NCBI GenBank assembly: GCA_023251155.1
Contig: JAHEZH010000009.1
Span: 1 to 64,000 of the forward strand
Direction: 5' to 3'
Source: Flammeovirgaceae bacterium
GTDB lineage: Bacteria > Bacteroidota > Bacteroidia > Cytophagales > Cyclobacteriaceae
DNA: 64,000 bases
Shown here: positions 14,951 through 24,130 of the stretch, piece after piece
Layout: every line of letters starts with the position of its first letter
Numbering within the stretch: position 1 is the stretch's first letter
Notes under the pieces: model-generated
Seen by the model: only the letters and a program-made list of their open reading frames with translations
The model's database searches: none
Told to the model about the DNA's origin: nothing
Made by a program: the position numbers and the translations under genes

Positions 14951-16508
14951 AAGTGCCCTTAAAAATGCCATTATTTATACGCGGGTATCCAGTAAGGAGC
15001 AAACAGAAAACATGAGTCTTGATGTTCAACGCAAGGGATGTGAAAATTTTGCCTTGAAGAATAAGCTCATTATTAAAGACACCTTTGGTGGCACATACGA
15101 AAGTGCACAAACAGACGAACGCAATGAGTTCAAGCGGATGGTAACTTTTGCCAAGAACTCAAAAGAAGGAATCTCATATATCATTGTATACAGTCTGGAA
15201 AGATTTAGTCGTACAGGCGAAAATGCAATCTGGTTGTCACGACAACTTAGGGAACTTGGAATAACTATTCTGTCAGTAACACAGCCCATTGATACCAGCA
15301 ACCCTTCAGGTGTACTTCAACAAAACATCCTATTCCTGTTCAGTCAATACGACAACGACCTCAGACGTCAAAAGTGCGTTGACGGAATGCGCGAAAAACT
15401 CCTCAGGGGTGAATGGGTTGGTGTTGCTCCAAAAGGTTATTCTTACGATCATTCCAGCAATTCACGTGAACAAAAAATAGTTATCAATGCTGATGGCAGG
15501 TATGTAAAGAAAATTTTTGAACTCAAAGCATTTGATAAGTTATCCAACACGCAAATATGTGAAGTCATAAACAAAATGGGTTTCAAAATTACTATGCAGC
15601 GTTTATGTGAAATGCTACGCAACCCATTCTACTGCGGATTGATTTCACATAATCTTCTCAACGGTCAGGTGGCTAAGGGAAAACATCCGGCTATTATTTC
15701 AGAAGAGATATTCCTACAGGCTAACGAGCTTATGAAAAAGAATGCAAAGAATTTTCATGGGTATAAACAGAATAAGATTGAAGATAACTTGCCTTTGAAA
15801 CAATTCGTAGTTTGTGCTGAATGTAATACTCCCTTCACAGGGTATATTGTGAAGAAGAAAAACTTATGGTATTACAAGTGTAACAGAATTGGTTGCAAGT
15901 GTAACAAGAGTGCCCGGCACCTACACCAGAAGTTTGAAGAAATCCTGGATCACTATTCTCTAAAAAAGCAGTATGTCAATCCGATCATTGATGCAATTTC
16001 TGAATTGTACTTTAAACGTTCTTCCGAATCCTTTGATGAATCAGCAGGAATCAAAACGAAGATTGCCGAGGTAGAACAGAACCTGGCAACCATTGAAGAA
16101 CGCTACGCATTGGGCAAGATTAATGACGAGATTTTTGAACGCACTTCCTTAAAATTCAAAGCTGAGAAGAAGGCATTAGAGGAATCGTTGGACAACTCGT
16201 TTATAAATTTATCGAACCCATATAAAACCATCGCTGAAGCTGTTGAAAAAGTGGCAAATATTAAAGATTTGTGGGTTTCTCAGGATGCTTTAGAGAAGCA
16301 GAAATTCCAATTTCTGTGCTTTCCGGGAGGGATTCAGTATGATCGTAAAATTGATCATTATCGAACCGTGAATGTAAATCCGGCACTCAAGCTAATTGAT
16401 TCAATATCAGGGAATTTTGATAAAGAAAAAGCGGATAAACCAAAAGCATTTTTTGATTTATCCGCTTCAGTAGTCCCGACAGGAATCGAACCTGTATCAA
16501 AAGTTTAG
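14886..16508 (+). CDS. Large serine recombinase (resolvase/integrase family)
   Basis: About 540 residues. The N-terminal resolvase domain has IIYTRVSSKEQTENMSLDVQ, with the catalytic Ser in the YTRVSS motif, and SLERFSRTGENA. A Recombinase domain follows (GVAPKGYSYDH, then LRNPFYCGLI). Next are a zinc ribbon (CAECNTPF ... CNRIGCKC) and a coiled coil near residues 385-430. Another ATG at 14856 would add ten residues. Such enzymes integrate and excise mobile elements by site-specific recombination. The last codons run antisense through the tRNA-Arg terminator and 38 bases of the tRNA, so the final residues (VVPTGIEPVSKV) are dictated by the tRNA sequence. The element it served is not delimited. 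Confidence 0.92.
   Translation: MQPSSKMEHFQTFAKGKLKENRSALKNAIIYTRVSSKEQTENMSLDVQRKGCENFALKNKLIIKDTFGGTYESAQTDERNEFKRMVTFAKNSKEGISYIIVYSLERFSRTGENAIWLSRQLRELGITILSVTQPIDTSNPSGVLQQNILFLFSQYDNDLRRQKCVDGMREKLLRGEWVGVAPKGYSYDHSSNSREQKIVINADGRYVKKIFELKAFDKLSNTQICEVINKMGFKITMQRLCEMLRNPFYCGLISHNLLNGQVAKGKHPAIISEEIFLQANELMKKNAKNFHGYKQNKIEDNLPLKQFVVCAECNTPFTGYIVKKKNLWYYKCNRIGCKCNKSARHLHQKFEEILDHYSLKKQYVNPIIDAISELYFKRSSESFDESAGIKTKIAEVEQNLATIEERYALGKINDEIFERTSLKFKAEKKALEESLDNSFINLSNPYKTIAEAVEKVANIKDLWVSQDALEKQKFQFLCFPGGIQYDRKIDHYRTVNVNPALKLIDSISGNFDKEKADKPKAFFDLSASVVPTGIEPVSKV
16420..16467 (-). terminator. Terminator of tRNA-Arg on the minus strand
   Basis: An 11-bp perfect stem (AAGCGGATAAA at 16429-16439 with TTTATCCGCTT at 16457-16467) begins three bases after the tRNA 3' end. 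On the minus strand it is followed by TTTCTTTA. It lies inside the 3' coding end of the recombinase on the other strand. Confidence 0.75.
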
Positions 16509-16542
16509 GAAACTTCTATTCTATCCATTGAACTACGGGACC
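16471..16542 (-). tRNA. tRNA-Arg (CCT anticodon)
   Basis: A 72-base cloverleaf on the minus strand: acceptor GGTCCCG/CGGGACT (G-T first pair), D stem GTTC/GAAT, anticodon stem GAAGT/ACTTT with loop TTCCTAA (anticodon CCT), T stem ACAGG/CCTGT with loop TTCGAAT, discriminator A. CCA is not encoded. It lies 43 bases downstream of hflX in the same direction and overlaps the convergent recombinase stop. Confidence 0.93.
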
Positions 16543-16585
16543 TGCTCCTCAGCGGATGGAGAAATCCGGATGCAAAGTTAACAAT

Positions 16586-17770
16586 CTACTGCTCATCCGA
16601 ATAATCCGTATAGCTATTGTTCACCACAAAATTGGGATAAATAGCCAGGTGGAATTTCTTTATCTGATCGAAAAGCAATTTCTTCAGCTCAGCAATATTC
16701 AGCTTGGAGGTAGCCGAAACAAAAATAACATGGTCATATCCATGTTGCCGGTAATAGCCCTTCTTCTCTTCCAGATCAATAGCTTCTTCCTGCTCTTGCA
16801 GCAAATCGATTTTATTCAATACCAGAATAGTAGGAATGTTGCCCGCTCCTATCTCGGCCAGCGTCTTCGTGACCACCTCGATATGATTGTTGTGAAACGG
16901 ATGTGATACATCAGCCACATGAATCAACAGATCGGCTTCGCGCACTTCGTCCAGCGTGGATTTGAATGACTCAATCAGATGATGAGGCAGCTTGCGAATA
17001 AATCCGACAGTATCCGAAAGCAGGAAGGGAATCCCCTCCAATACTACCTTACGCACGGTTGAATCAACGGTAGCGAAAAGTTTATTCTCTGCTTTTACCT
17101 CCGCCTTCGAGAGCAGATTCATCAAGGTCGATTTACCTACGTTGGTGTATCCCACCAACGCCACACGCACTACGCCACTTCTGGATTTCCGCTGCGTCTG
17201 GCGTTGCTTATCAATCTTCTTTAATTCTTCTTTAAGCAACGCGATCTCATTACGGATCATCCGCCTGTCGGTCTCTATTTCCCTTTCGCCCGATCCTCCA
17301 CGTGTACCGGTACCTCCACGCTGCCGCTCAAGGTGAGTCCACATGCGGGTAAGGCGGGGGAGCAAATACTGATTCATGGCCAGATCTACCTGCGTGCGTG
17401 CCTGGGCAGTTTGCGCCCTCATTACAAAAATGTCGAGGATCAGTAAACTGCGGTCGTAAATCCTCACTTTGCGGTCTTCCCGGTCAGCTGGATTGAACTC
17501 TTTCTCCAGGTTTCGCAGCTGCGAAGGGCTCAGGTCATCATCAAAAATCAGGTTGTTCACCTCTTTTGCGAAGGCAAACTGCTTGATTTCCTCCAGCTTA
17601 CCTTTACCAACAAACGTGCGCACATCAGGGTGCGGAAGGCGCTGTACGTAACGGTTCAGGGTCTTTATACCTGCTGTTTCAGCCAGAAAGGCAAGCTCAT
17701 CCAGGTGTTCATCAATCTCTTCAGGCTTGGATTTGCCCGTATTCAGGGAGACCAGTAAGGCAGTATTCAA
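16586..17770 (-). CDS. hflX: GTPase HflX
   Basis: A 394-residue ribosome-associated GTPase that splits or rescues stalled 70S ribosomes. It has the HflX N-terminal domain (HPDVRTFVGKGKLEEI, then LIFDDDLSPSQLRNLEKEF) and a basic coiled linker containing the GGTGTRGGSGE loop. The G domain has G1 GYTNVGKST (about 207), DTVGFIRKLP (G3) and NKID (G4). Length is typical, and the ATG at 17770 is preceded by a good promoter. It is followed by tRNA-Arg on the same strand. Confidence 0.97.
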   Translation of the reverse strand: MNTALLVSLNTGKSKPEEIDEHLDELAFLAETAGIKTLNRYVQRLPHPDVRTFVGKGKLEEIKQFAFAKEVNNLIFDDDLSPSQLRNLEKEFNPADREDRKVRIYDRSLLILDIFVMRAQTAQARTQVDLAMNQYLLPRLTRMWTHLERQRGGTGTRGGSGEREIETDRRMIRNEIALLKEELKKIDKQRQTQRKSRSGVVRVALVGYTNVGKSTLMNLLSKAEVKAENKLFATVDSTVRKVVLEGIPFLLSDTVGFIRKLPHHLIESFKSTLDEVREADLLIHVADVSHPFHNNHIEVVTKTLAEIGAGNIPTILVLNKIDLLQEQEEAIDLEEKKGYYRQHGYDHVIFVSATSKLNIAELKKLLFDQIKKFHLAIYPNFVVNNSYTDYSDEQ

Positions 17771-17792
17771 TAGCGGATATGGGTTAAAGGCA

Positions 17793-17825
17793 CAAACTTA
17801 GTAGGATAAAACTTCATATTACAAA
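17793..17825 (-). promoter_or_regulatory. Promoter of hflX (-33 and -7)
   Basis: On the minus strand, TTTG (17822-17825) and TAAGTTTG (17793-17800) are separated by 21 bases, matching the Bacteroidota sigma consensus TTTG-N19-21-TAnnTTTG. The -7 box ends 22 bases before the hflX start. Confidence 0.7.
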
Positions 17826-17960
17826 CTATGCTTTCCCGATGGTTACTTTTTGTTAATTTTACAGGATGTAGTCATTGAAAAATCTTGGTAATCAGGGTTT
17901 TTCGAGAGCTCTGGTCTAAACTTTAATCTATGGTCCCGCCTTCGGGAAGAATTGTGCCGA

Positions 17961-19088
17961 ATGAAAGTCGCTATTGTACTCAATACCTCCTGGAACATCT
18001 ACAACTTCAGAATGAATTTCATCCGTGCCATGCAGGCGAAGGGATATGAAATTCATGCCATTGCCCCTACTGACGATTATACTCCTCTATTAGTTGAAGC
18101 CGGTTGTATTTACCATCCGGTGAAAATGGATAGCCGCGGGGCTAATCCTATTAAAGATTCGGCCCTTATATTCGAATTGTGGTCGATCTACCGAAAGGTA
18201 AAACCCGATATCATTCTTCATTATACAATTAAGCCTAATGTATACGGCACACTGGCTGCCTCCCTGTTGAAAATCCCGGTGATTAATAACGTGTGTGGTT
18301 TGGGTACAGTGTTTTTGAAAGATAACTTCGTTTCCGCTATCGCGATAGGGCTTTATAAGCTGGCTTTCCGCTTTCCCAAGAAGATCTTCTTTCAGAATCC
18401 GGAAGACATGGATCTGTTTGTAAACCGGGGGCTGTCGCCTAAGGAAACCGCAGATCTGCTGCCGGGCTCAGGCATTGATCTCGAAAGATTCAAACCCAAA
18501 GAATTCAAGCGCAACTCGTCATTTACCTTCCTGCTGATCAGCCGCCTGATTACCGATAAAGGCATCATGGAATACATCGAGGCCGTAAAGAAGTTAAAGG
18601 CCAAAGGTATCAATGCCCGTTTTCAGATACTGGGAGCAAAAGATCCGCAACACAAAAGAGGTATTCAGCTTTCCGTAATTGATGAATGGATTCGTACCAA
18701 CACCGTAGAATACCTGGGCACATCCAATGATGTACGCAAGTTTATTCATGAGGCGGATTGCATCGTATTGCCTTCTTACCGTGAAGGAACACCACGCACA
18801 TTGCTGGAAGCAGCAAGCTCTGGCAAACCGATTATTGCCACCGATGTACCGGGTTGCCACCAGGTAGTCAGTCATAATTTCAATGGCCTGCTTTGCCAGA
18901 TGAAAAATGCGACTGACCTGGCGGAGAAAATGGATACCATGACCGCCCTGAGTGATGATACCCTAAAGCAGTTTGGAGAAAATGGGCGTAAAAAAATGGA
19001 GCAGGAATACGATGAGTCGCGTGTCATCAACAAATACATGGAAGCACTCAGCCATTTTGATTTCAAGAAGGCTTCCCAATCAAACTAA
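17961..19088 (+). CDS. Glycosyltransferase family 4
   Basis: A 375-residue GT4/GT-B enzyme; I use the ATG at 17961 (MKVAIVLNTSWNIYNFRMNF) rather than the TTG nine bases earlier. The N-terminal domain has VNNVCGLGTVF, typical of the bacillosamine/N-acetylgalactosamine transferase-like branch. The C-terminal nucleotide-sugar domain has FLLISRLITDKGIMEYIEA and the E-x7-E motif in PSYREGTPRTLLEAASSGKP. It transfers a sugar to a growing glycan, probably lipid-linked, on the cytoplasmic face. It is the first gene of an exopolysaccharide set continuing to 24021. Family certain; sugar unknown. Confidence 0.92.
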   Translation: MKVAIVLNTSWNIYNFRMNFIRAMQAKGYEIHAIAPTDDYTPLLVEAGCIYHPVKMDSRGANPIKDSALIFELWSIYRKVKPDIILHYTIKPNVYGTLAASLLKIPVINNVCGLGTVFLKDNFVSAIAIGLYKLAFRFPKKIFFQNPEDMDLFVNRGLSPKETADLLPGSGIDLERFKPKEFKRNSSFTFLLISRLITDKGIMEYIEAVKKLKAKGINARFQILGAKDPQHKRGIQLSVIDEWIRTNTVEYLGTSNDVRKFIHEADCIVLPSYREGTPRTLLEAASSGKPIIATDVPGCHQVVSHNFNGLLCQMKNATDLAEKMDTMTALSDDTLKQFGENGRKKMEQEYDESRVINKYMEALSHFDFKKASQSN

Positions 19089-19197
19089 ACCTCTCCGGGT
19101 TTCAGGTGCAAGCTGAAGGTTTTCCGCAGAAAGGAACGAATGACACAAATCCGTTAATTATTCATAAAATAGGGTATAAATCCGTAATTTCACCCGG

Positions 19198-19989
19198 ATG
19201 ATTCTTTCACATTTATCTCCGTTTACAAAGCACCTCGTTGCTCTCCTGCTGCTTGGCCTTGTATTCGGATGTTCGTCTTACAAACAAAACATCATGTTTA
19301 AACCGGGTGAAGGATTTACTCCTGATCCAATCCGGAAAGAAGCATTGTCGGTAGAGAAAAGTTATGTAATTCAGAAAAACGACTATCTGAAGCTGGAGGT
19401 ATTCTCCAATAAAGGAGAACGTGTAATCGATCCGGATGGAGAACTGGTGAAAAGCATGGGCGCTGCGGCCCAGAATACCAATGTGAAACCGACACTAAAC
19501 TACCTGGTTAACACTCTTGGAGTAGCCAAATTTCCAATGATTGGTGAAGTCAAACTCGACAGCCTCACCTTGCGCCAGGCGGAAGAAATACTACAGAAAC
19601 TGTACAATGGCTACTACACGGATTGTTTTGTATCCCTTACATTTATGAACAAGCGCGTGATTGTACTGGGTGCGGTTGGCGGCCAGGTCATTCCGTTAAC
19701 CAACCAAAGTGTAACACTGGCCGAAATACTTGCCTTGTCAAAAGGAGTAGGAAACGATGCGAAAGCTCAGAACATACGTGTACTTCGCGGTCAACAGGTT
19801 TTCGTTGTTGATTTCTCTACGCTCAACGGATACCTCACCAGTAATATGATCGTAGAACCGGGTGATATCATTTATGTAGAACCCGTACGCAGACCTTTTG
19901 TGGAAGCATTCAAGGATTACGGAGGTCTGATCAGCCTGGGTGTTACGCTTACCTCCCTGATCATCGTCATCTCACAGACTACCAAGTGA
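19198..19989 (+). CDS. Polysaccharide export lipoprotein (Wza-like)
   Basis: A 263-residue outer-membrane export protein. It has a lipoprotein signal (LLLGLVFGCSS, Cys near residue 25), a Poly_export domain (YVIQKNDYLKLEVFSNKGER, then LTLRQAEEILQKLY), and a SLBB-like part (VIVLGAVGGQVIPLTNQSVT, then LAEILALSKGVG). The C-terminal hydrophobic helix (ISLGVTLTSLIIVIS) would span the outer membrane as in Wza. Its stop overlaps the BY-kinase start by four bases, so the two are translationally coupled and form the export channel and its inner-membrane partner. Confidence 0.94.
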   Translation: MILSHLSPFTKHLVALLLLGLVFGCSSYKQNIMFKPGEGFTPDPIRKEALSVEKSYVIQKNDYLKLEVFSNKGERVIDPDGELVKSMGAAAQNTNVKPTLNYLVNTLGVAKFPMIGEVKLDSLTLRQAEEILQKLYNGYYTDCFVSLTFMNKRVIVLGAVGGQVIPLTNQSVTLAEILALSKGVGNDAKAQNIRVLRGQQVFVVDFSTLNGYLTSNMIVEPGDIIYVEPVRRPFVEAFKDYGGLISLGVTLTSLIIVISQTTK

Positions 19990-22319
19990 TGGAGAAGAGC
20001 AAAGTTTTCACCCCTGCCGCTCAGTCCATTGATGGAATTGATCTCGAAAAGCTCGGCATCATCGTCCGCAGAAACGCACCCGCTATTGTTATTGTTTTCG
20101 TACTGTCTATTCTCTCCTGCTACCTTTATCTGCGCTACACCAAAAACGTGTACCAGTCCGACTCGGAATTAAAGCTGGATGTAAAGCAGGAAGCGACCGT
20201 ACTTCGTATCAATTCTGTAAGTGAAGATGACAATCTGAACATCATTGCGGGTGAAATCGAACAGATCCGATCAAAATTTTTCCTCAGCAGGGTAATCGAT
20301 TCATTGAATTTTAATGTAAGCTATCATGCCAAAGGAAAAGTACTGACCGAAGAAATGTACAAACGCTCACCATTTAGTGTAGCGCATACCTTAAACAATA
20401 ATTCACTGACGGATATTCCTCTTTATATCAACTTTGAGGAGGACGGCTCATTCCGGTTAAAAGTGGGTGAAAACGGAGCGGTGGTAAACGGAAAAGTAAA
20501 CAAGCCTTTTACACTTCAGGATAATCAGCTGACGATCCGCGAAACTTCTGTTTTTGAAAGCAATCACCGCGAAGATTATTTTTTCATCCTTCACAGTAAG
20601 GGAAGCCTGCTCGGTTATATTTTAGGCAATCTCAGCGTAGTACCTCTGAACTACAATGCCAACACCATCCGCATTTCCTTTAAGGATTTCAATTCGCGAA
20701 AAGCACAGGACATCGTCAACAAAATCGATTCGGTTTATCTCTTCTACAGCTATGAGCAAAAGAACCTCACCAATAAGCAGAAAATTGAATGGCTGAATTC
20801 GGAACTGGCCCAGCTGGAGAAGAAGATGGAAGACTACGAAGATTATTTTGAAAACTTCACGATTCAAAATAAAAGCAGCGATATGGATCTGGATCTGAAA
20901 CAAACCATCCTGCAGATCAACAAAATCGATTCCCAACGTTTTTCCATCAACAAACGGCTGAATGATCTCAATTCGATTACGGAAACACTTTCCACCGGTA
21001 ATGGTAAATCACTGCTATCCATAACCCAAAAACAATTTCTGCCTGCTTACCTGAATAAAAAAGTGGAAGACCTCCAGTTGATTGCCCAGGAACATGACCG
21101 GCTGGCACTATCCTATAATGAAAACACCTTTGCCTTCAAGCAAAAAGACAGAGAACTCAGCAATCTGAAATCGCAGGTATTCGGTCAGCTGGCCGATTTG
21201 AAAAAAGATTGGATGAAAACACAATTGGAATTGACCCGGCAAAAAGAAGCACTGGAGAAGGAGTTTGCTTCCATGCCCGACAAGAGCACGCAGCTGGCCA
21301 AGAAAAAAAGATTCTATAAACTCTACGAAGAGTTCTATCTATCCATGATGCAATCCAAAGCAGAGTTTGAGATTGCCAAAGCAGGTACCATCCCTGATTT
21401 TAAAATTCTGTCTCCTGCTACCAATCCGGTTACGCCCATCCTGCCACAGCGGGCCATGATTATGGGAGTAGGTATCGTAGCCGGTATTGTGCTCAACTTC
21501 TTCCTGATCGGGTTTCTTTACATCGTCAATAACAAGATCACCAGCGTACAGGAGATTGAAAAAACCATCCATGTACCCTTCATGGGGGTGATTCCCATTT
21601 CGCACCACAGCACCATCACTCCTTTTCACATTATCGACAATCCCAAGTCGATGGTGAGCGAAGCTATTCGTATTCTTCGCACCAATCTTGACTTCTTTAC
21701 ATCGAGTGGCAGCCGAAAAGTGATTTCAATTTCGTCTACGGTATCCGGGGAGGGAAAATCCTTTCTTGCATTGAACCTGGGCGGAGTACTGGCGCTGTCG
21801 CGTAAGAAGGTCATATTACTGGATCTGGATATGCGCAAGCATAAACACAACCTGCCATTTGAAACTGATGCCGCTAAAGGTATAAGCACAGTACTCATAA
21901 AGAAACATCACTGGAAAGAATGCCTCGTACACACTTCGCTGGAAAACTTCGACTACATTCCTTCCGGACCACATCCTCCTAATCCTTCAGAGCTATTGCT
22001 GAATGGCGAATTTACCGATATGCTTGAAAGCATGAAGGAGGTTTATGATTACATCGTAATCGATACTCCTCCGGTGGGTTTAGTCACCGATGGAATCATG
22101 GCCATGAAGCGATCGGATCTGTCTATCTATGTATTCCGAGCGAATTACTCTAAAAAAGATTTTCTCAATAACCTCCAGCGCATCATTGCCATCAATAAAC
22201 TGGAGCGGGTTGCCGTGGTGCTCAATGCCATGCCATCCTCCCGTAAGACATACGGTTACGGGTATTACGAGGATAAGACGGTGATTAAGAAACGTTGGAA
22301 AACTTTATTCCGCAGATAG
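19986..22319 (+). CDS. Polysaccharide co-polymerase with tyrosine autokinase (Wzc-like)
   Basis: A 777-residue protein joining a Wzz chain-length domain to a BY-kinase. The first membrane helix is at about residues 35-55 (IVIVFVLSILSCYLYLRY). A long coiled-coil periplasmic part follows, then a second helix at about 500-525 (VGIVAGIVLNFFLIGFLYIV). The cytoplasmic kinase has Walker A SGEGKS (about 588), Walker A' LLDLDMR, and Walker B VIDTPP (about 693). The Tyr cluster YGYGYYED near the C-terminus is the autophosphorylation site. It controls polymer length and export with the Wza-like protein and is reset by the downstream phosphatase. Confidence 0.95.
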   Translation: MMEKSKVFTPAAQSIDGIDLEKLGIIVRRNAPAIVIVFVLSILSCYLYLRYTKNVYQSDSELKLDVKQEATVLRINSVSEDDNLNIIAGEIEQIRSKFFLSRVIDSLNFNVSYHAKGKVLTEEMYKRSPFSVAHTLNNNSLTDIPLYINFEEDGSFRLKVGENGAVVNGKVNKPFTLQDNQLTIRETSVFESNHREDYFFILHSKGSLLGYILGNLSVVPLNYNANTIRISFKDFNSRKAQDIVNKIDSVYLFYSYEQKNLTNKQKIEWLNSELAQLEKKMEDYEDYFENFTIQNKSSDMDLDLKQTILQINKIDSQRFSINKRLNDLNSITETLSTGNGKSLLSITQKQFLPAYLNKKVEDLQLIAQEHDRLALSYNENTFAFKQKDRELSNLKSQVFGQLADLKKDWMKTQLELTRQKEALEKEFASMPDKSTQLAKKKRFYKLYEEFYLSMMQSKAEFEIAKAGTIPDFKILSPATNPVTPILPQRAMIMGVGIVAGIVLNFFLIGFLYIVNNKITSVQEIEKTIHVPFMGVIPISHHSTITPFHIIDNPKSMVSEAIRILRTNLDFFTSSGSRKVISISSTVSGEGKSFLALNLGGVLALSRKKVILLDLDMRKHKHNLPFETDAAKGISTVLIKKHHWKECLVHTSLENFDYIPSGPHPPNPSELLLNGEFTDMLESMKEVYDYIVIDTPPVGLVTDGIMAMKRSDLSIYVFRANYSKKDFLNNLQRIIAINKLERVAVVLNAMPSSRKTYGYGYYEDKTVIKKRWKTLFRR

Positions 22320-23041
22320 TGTTCTCTGTTTTCAAAAAGAAAGAAAAAAAAGAATATCTGCCGCTAAACACAGATATTCACTCCCATCTCCTTTATGGAA
22401 TTGATGATGGTGTTAAAACCTTGCAGGAAGCGGAGGAGGTAGTACTTGCGCTGCAGGAATGCGGCTATACCAAGCTGGTGACGACACCCCATAGCATGAG
22501 TGATCGCTACCCCAACGATGCGGCAACTATTGTTGGCAAGCTGGAAGAACTGCGAAATCATCTTCGCACAAAAAGCATTGAGATGCACATCGAAGCGGCC
22601 GCTGAGTACTACTTCGACGAATTTCTTTTCGAGCAGGTAAATGACAATAAACCGTTGCTTACGTTTGGCTCGCGGTATCTTCTGTTCGAAACGAATTATT
22701 TATCAGAGCCTTTTCAGTTAAAGGATTTTATTTTCAAGATCACCACACAAGGCTACAAACCGGTATTGGCACATCCGGAACGTTATCAATACATGACCCT
22801 GCAAAAGGCCGAAGATCTGCGCGATCGCGGCGTATTGTTTCAAATCAATATCATGTCGCTGGCGGGCCATTATTCCAAACCCATCCAGACCATGGCCAAT
22901 GATTTTATTGATCGTGGATGGATTGATTTCCTGGGAAGTGATTGTCATAATTCTTTGCATATTGAGGTATTGAAAAAGGCCATGATGAGCAAGCATTTTA
23001 AGAAAGCATTGGAACTACCTCTACTTAACCGCATGCTGTGA
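22319..23041 (+). CDS. PHP-type tyrosine-protein phosphatase (CpsB/YwqE-like)
   Basis: About 240 residues of the PHP metal-dependent phosphatase family that removes phosphate from BY-kinases. Metal ligands appear in TDIHSHLLYGIDDG near the N-terminus, the mid-protein PVLAHPERY and LGSDCHN near the end. I prefer the GTG at 22319, which overlaps the kinase stop and yields the common FSVFKKK start; a TTG at 22295 would add eight residues. It is the antagonist of the Wzc-like kinase in the same operon. Family certain, start less so. Confidence 0.92.
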   Translation: MFSVFKKKEKKEYLPLNTDIHSHLLYGIDDGVKTLQEAEEVVLALQECGYTKLVTTPHSMSDRYPNDAATIVGKLEELRNHLRTKSIEMHIEAAAEYYFDEFLFEQVNDNKPLLTFGSRYLLFETNYLSEPFQLKDFIFKITTQGYKPVLAHPERYQYMTLQKAEDLRDRGVLFQINIMSLAGHYSKPIQTMANDFIDRGWIDFLGSDCHNSLHIEVLKKAMMSKHFKKALELPLLNRML

Positions 23042-24021
23042 TGATTGCAATTACAGGAGCCAACGGATTGTTGGGAAGTTTCATCATCGAGCGGTTTGTA
23101 AATGAAAACATTCCGGTCATTGCCATTGCACGTCATCCGCCTCATTCAAAAACAAATCCATTAGTTACGTGGAGAGAAGCCGATGTAACGGATCCGGTAA
23201 GTCTTATCGAAGCATTGAAAGAGGCTACCTGTGTCATTCATGCAGCCGCCATGGTGTCGTTCAATCCATCGGCCACAAAAAAAATAATGGATACGAATGT
23301 GATGGGTACGCAGCAGGTGATTAATGCCTGTCAGTCACTTGGCATATCACACATCATTCACGTAAGCTCGGTGGGGGCATTGGGCAAAGTAAAGGATGCC
23401 AGTGTCATCACCGAAGAAAGCAAATGGATTGCCGGTTCATTTAATACCGACTATGCAGAATCAAAATACCTGGCCGAGTTAGAAGTGTATCGCGCCTACG
23501 AAGAAGGAATGACCGTGGCGATGGTTAATCCTTCCGTGATACTTACTCCGGGTGACTGGAGCCGCAGCAGTGCAAAACTGTTCAGGTTTGTGTGGGACGA
23601 AAAAATATTTTACACACAAGGCCAGTTCAACTATGTGGATGTACGCGATGTAGCTGAACTGATTTTCAGATTGTATCAGAACAAGGAGAAAGTAAATGGC
23701 CAGAAATTTATTGCCAACTCCGGCAGTGTTGAGTTTCTTGATTTCTTTCAGCGCGTAGCCAGCCGGTGGGGCAAGAGAGCACCTTTTATAAAGGTAAATT
23801 CCTCACTGATTACGACTGCTGCATTTCTTGAATCTGTGCGCTGCAAAATGACCGGAGCCGAACCGTTAATCGTTGCCAAAACATTGCGGGCCAACCGGCA
23901 AAAATTTGTCTACAGCAATCAAAAAGCGGCAAACGAACTCAAAATGCAATTCAAAACGCTGGACGAAACCCTCGACTGGTGCTGCCAAATGTATCTCGCA
24001 ATCGATACAACAAACAAATAA
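23041..24021 (+). CDS. NAD-dependent epimerase/dehydratase (SDR family)
   Basis: A 326-residue extended short-chain dehydrogenase. The Rossmann motif is IAITGANGLLGSFI at the N-terminus, and the catalytic Ser/Tyr-Lys are in HVSSVGALG and YAESKYLAE. PSVILTPGDW and the family C-terminal part follow. The ATG at 23041 overlaps the phosphatase TGA by one base; a GTG three bases earlier is less likely. It may act on a nucleotide sugar for the polymer, but the SDR subgroup looks more like the general dihydroflavonol-reductase-like group, so the substrate is open. Confidence 0.88.
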   Translation: MIAITGANGLLGSFIIERFVNENIPVIAIARHPPHSKTNPLVTWREADVTDPVSLIEALKEATCVIHAAAMVSFNPSATKKIMDTNVMGTQQVINACQSLGISHIIHVSSVGALGKVKDASVITEESKWIAGSFNTDYAESKYLAELEVYRAYEEGMTVAMVNPSVILTPGDWSRSSAKLFRFVWDEKIFYTQGQFNYVDVRDVAELIFRLYQNKEKVNGQKFIANSGSVEFLDFFQRVASRWGKRAPFIKVNSSLITTAAFLESVRCKMTGAEPLIVAKTLRANRQKFVYSNQKAANELKMQFKTLDETLDWCCQMYLAIDTTNK

Positions 24022-24130
24022 GATCTCCAAGTTGCCGCCTTCCTAATTATCGCTCAACTTTGCTTTAATTTTCAGGGCGCATTTCAGCAACCTGACTATT
24101 TTTTCTTACTTTAGGAAAACCTTTTAACGA

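Noticed and set aside
16471-16508. The left attachment site of an element at tRNA-Arg
   Set aside because: I looked for a second copy of the tRNA 3' end in the window to the left and found none, so I do not delimit an element.
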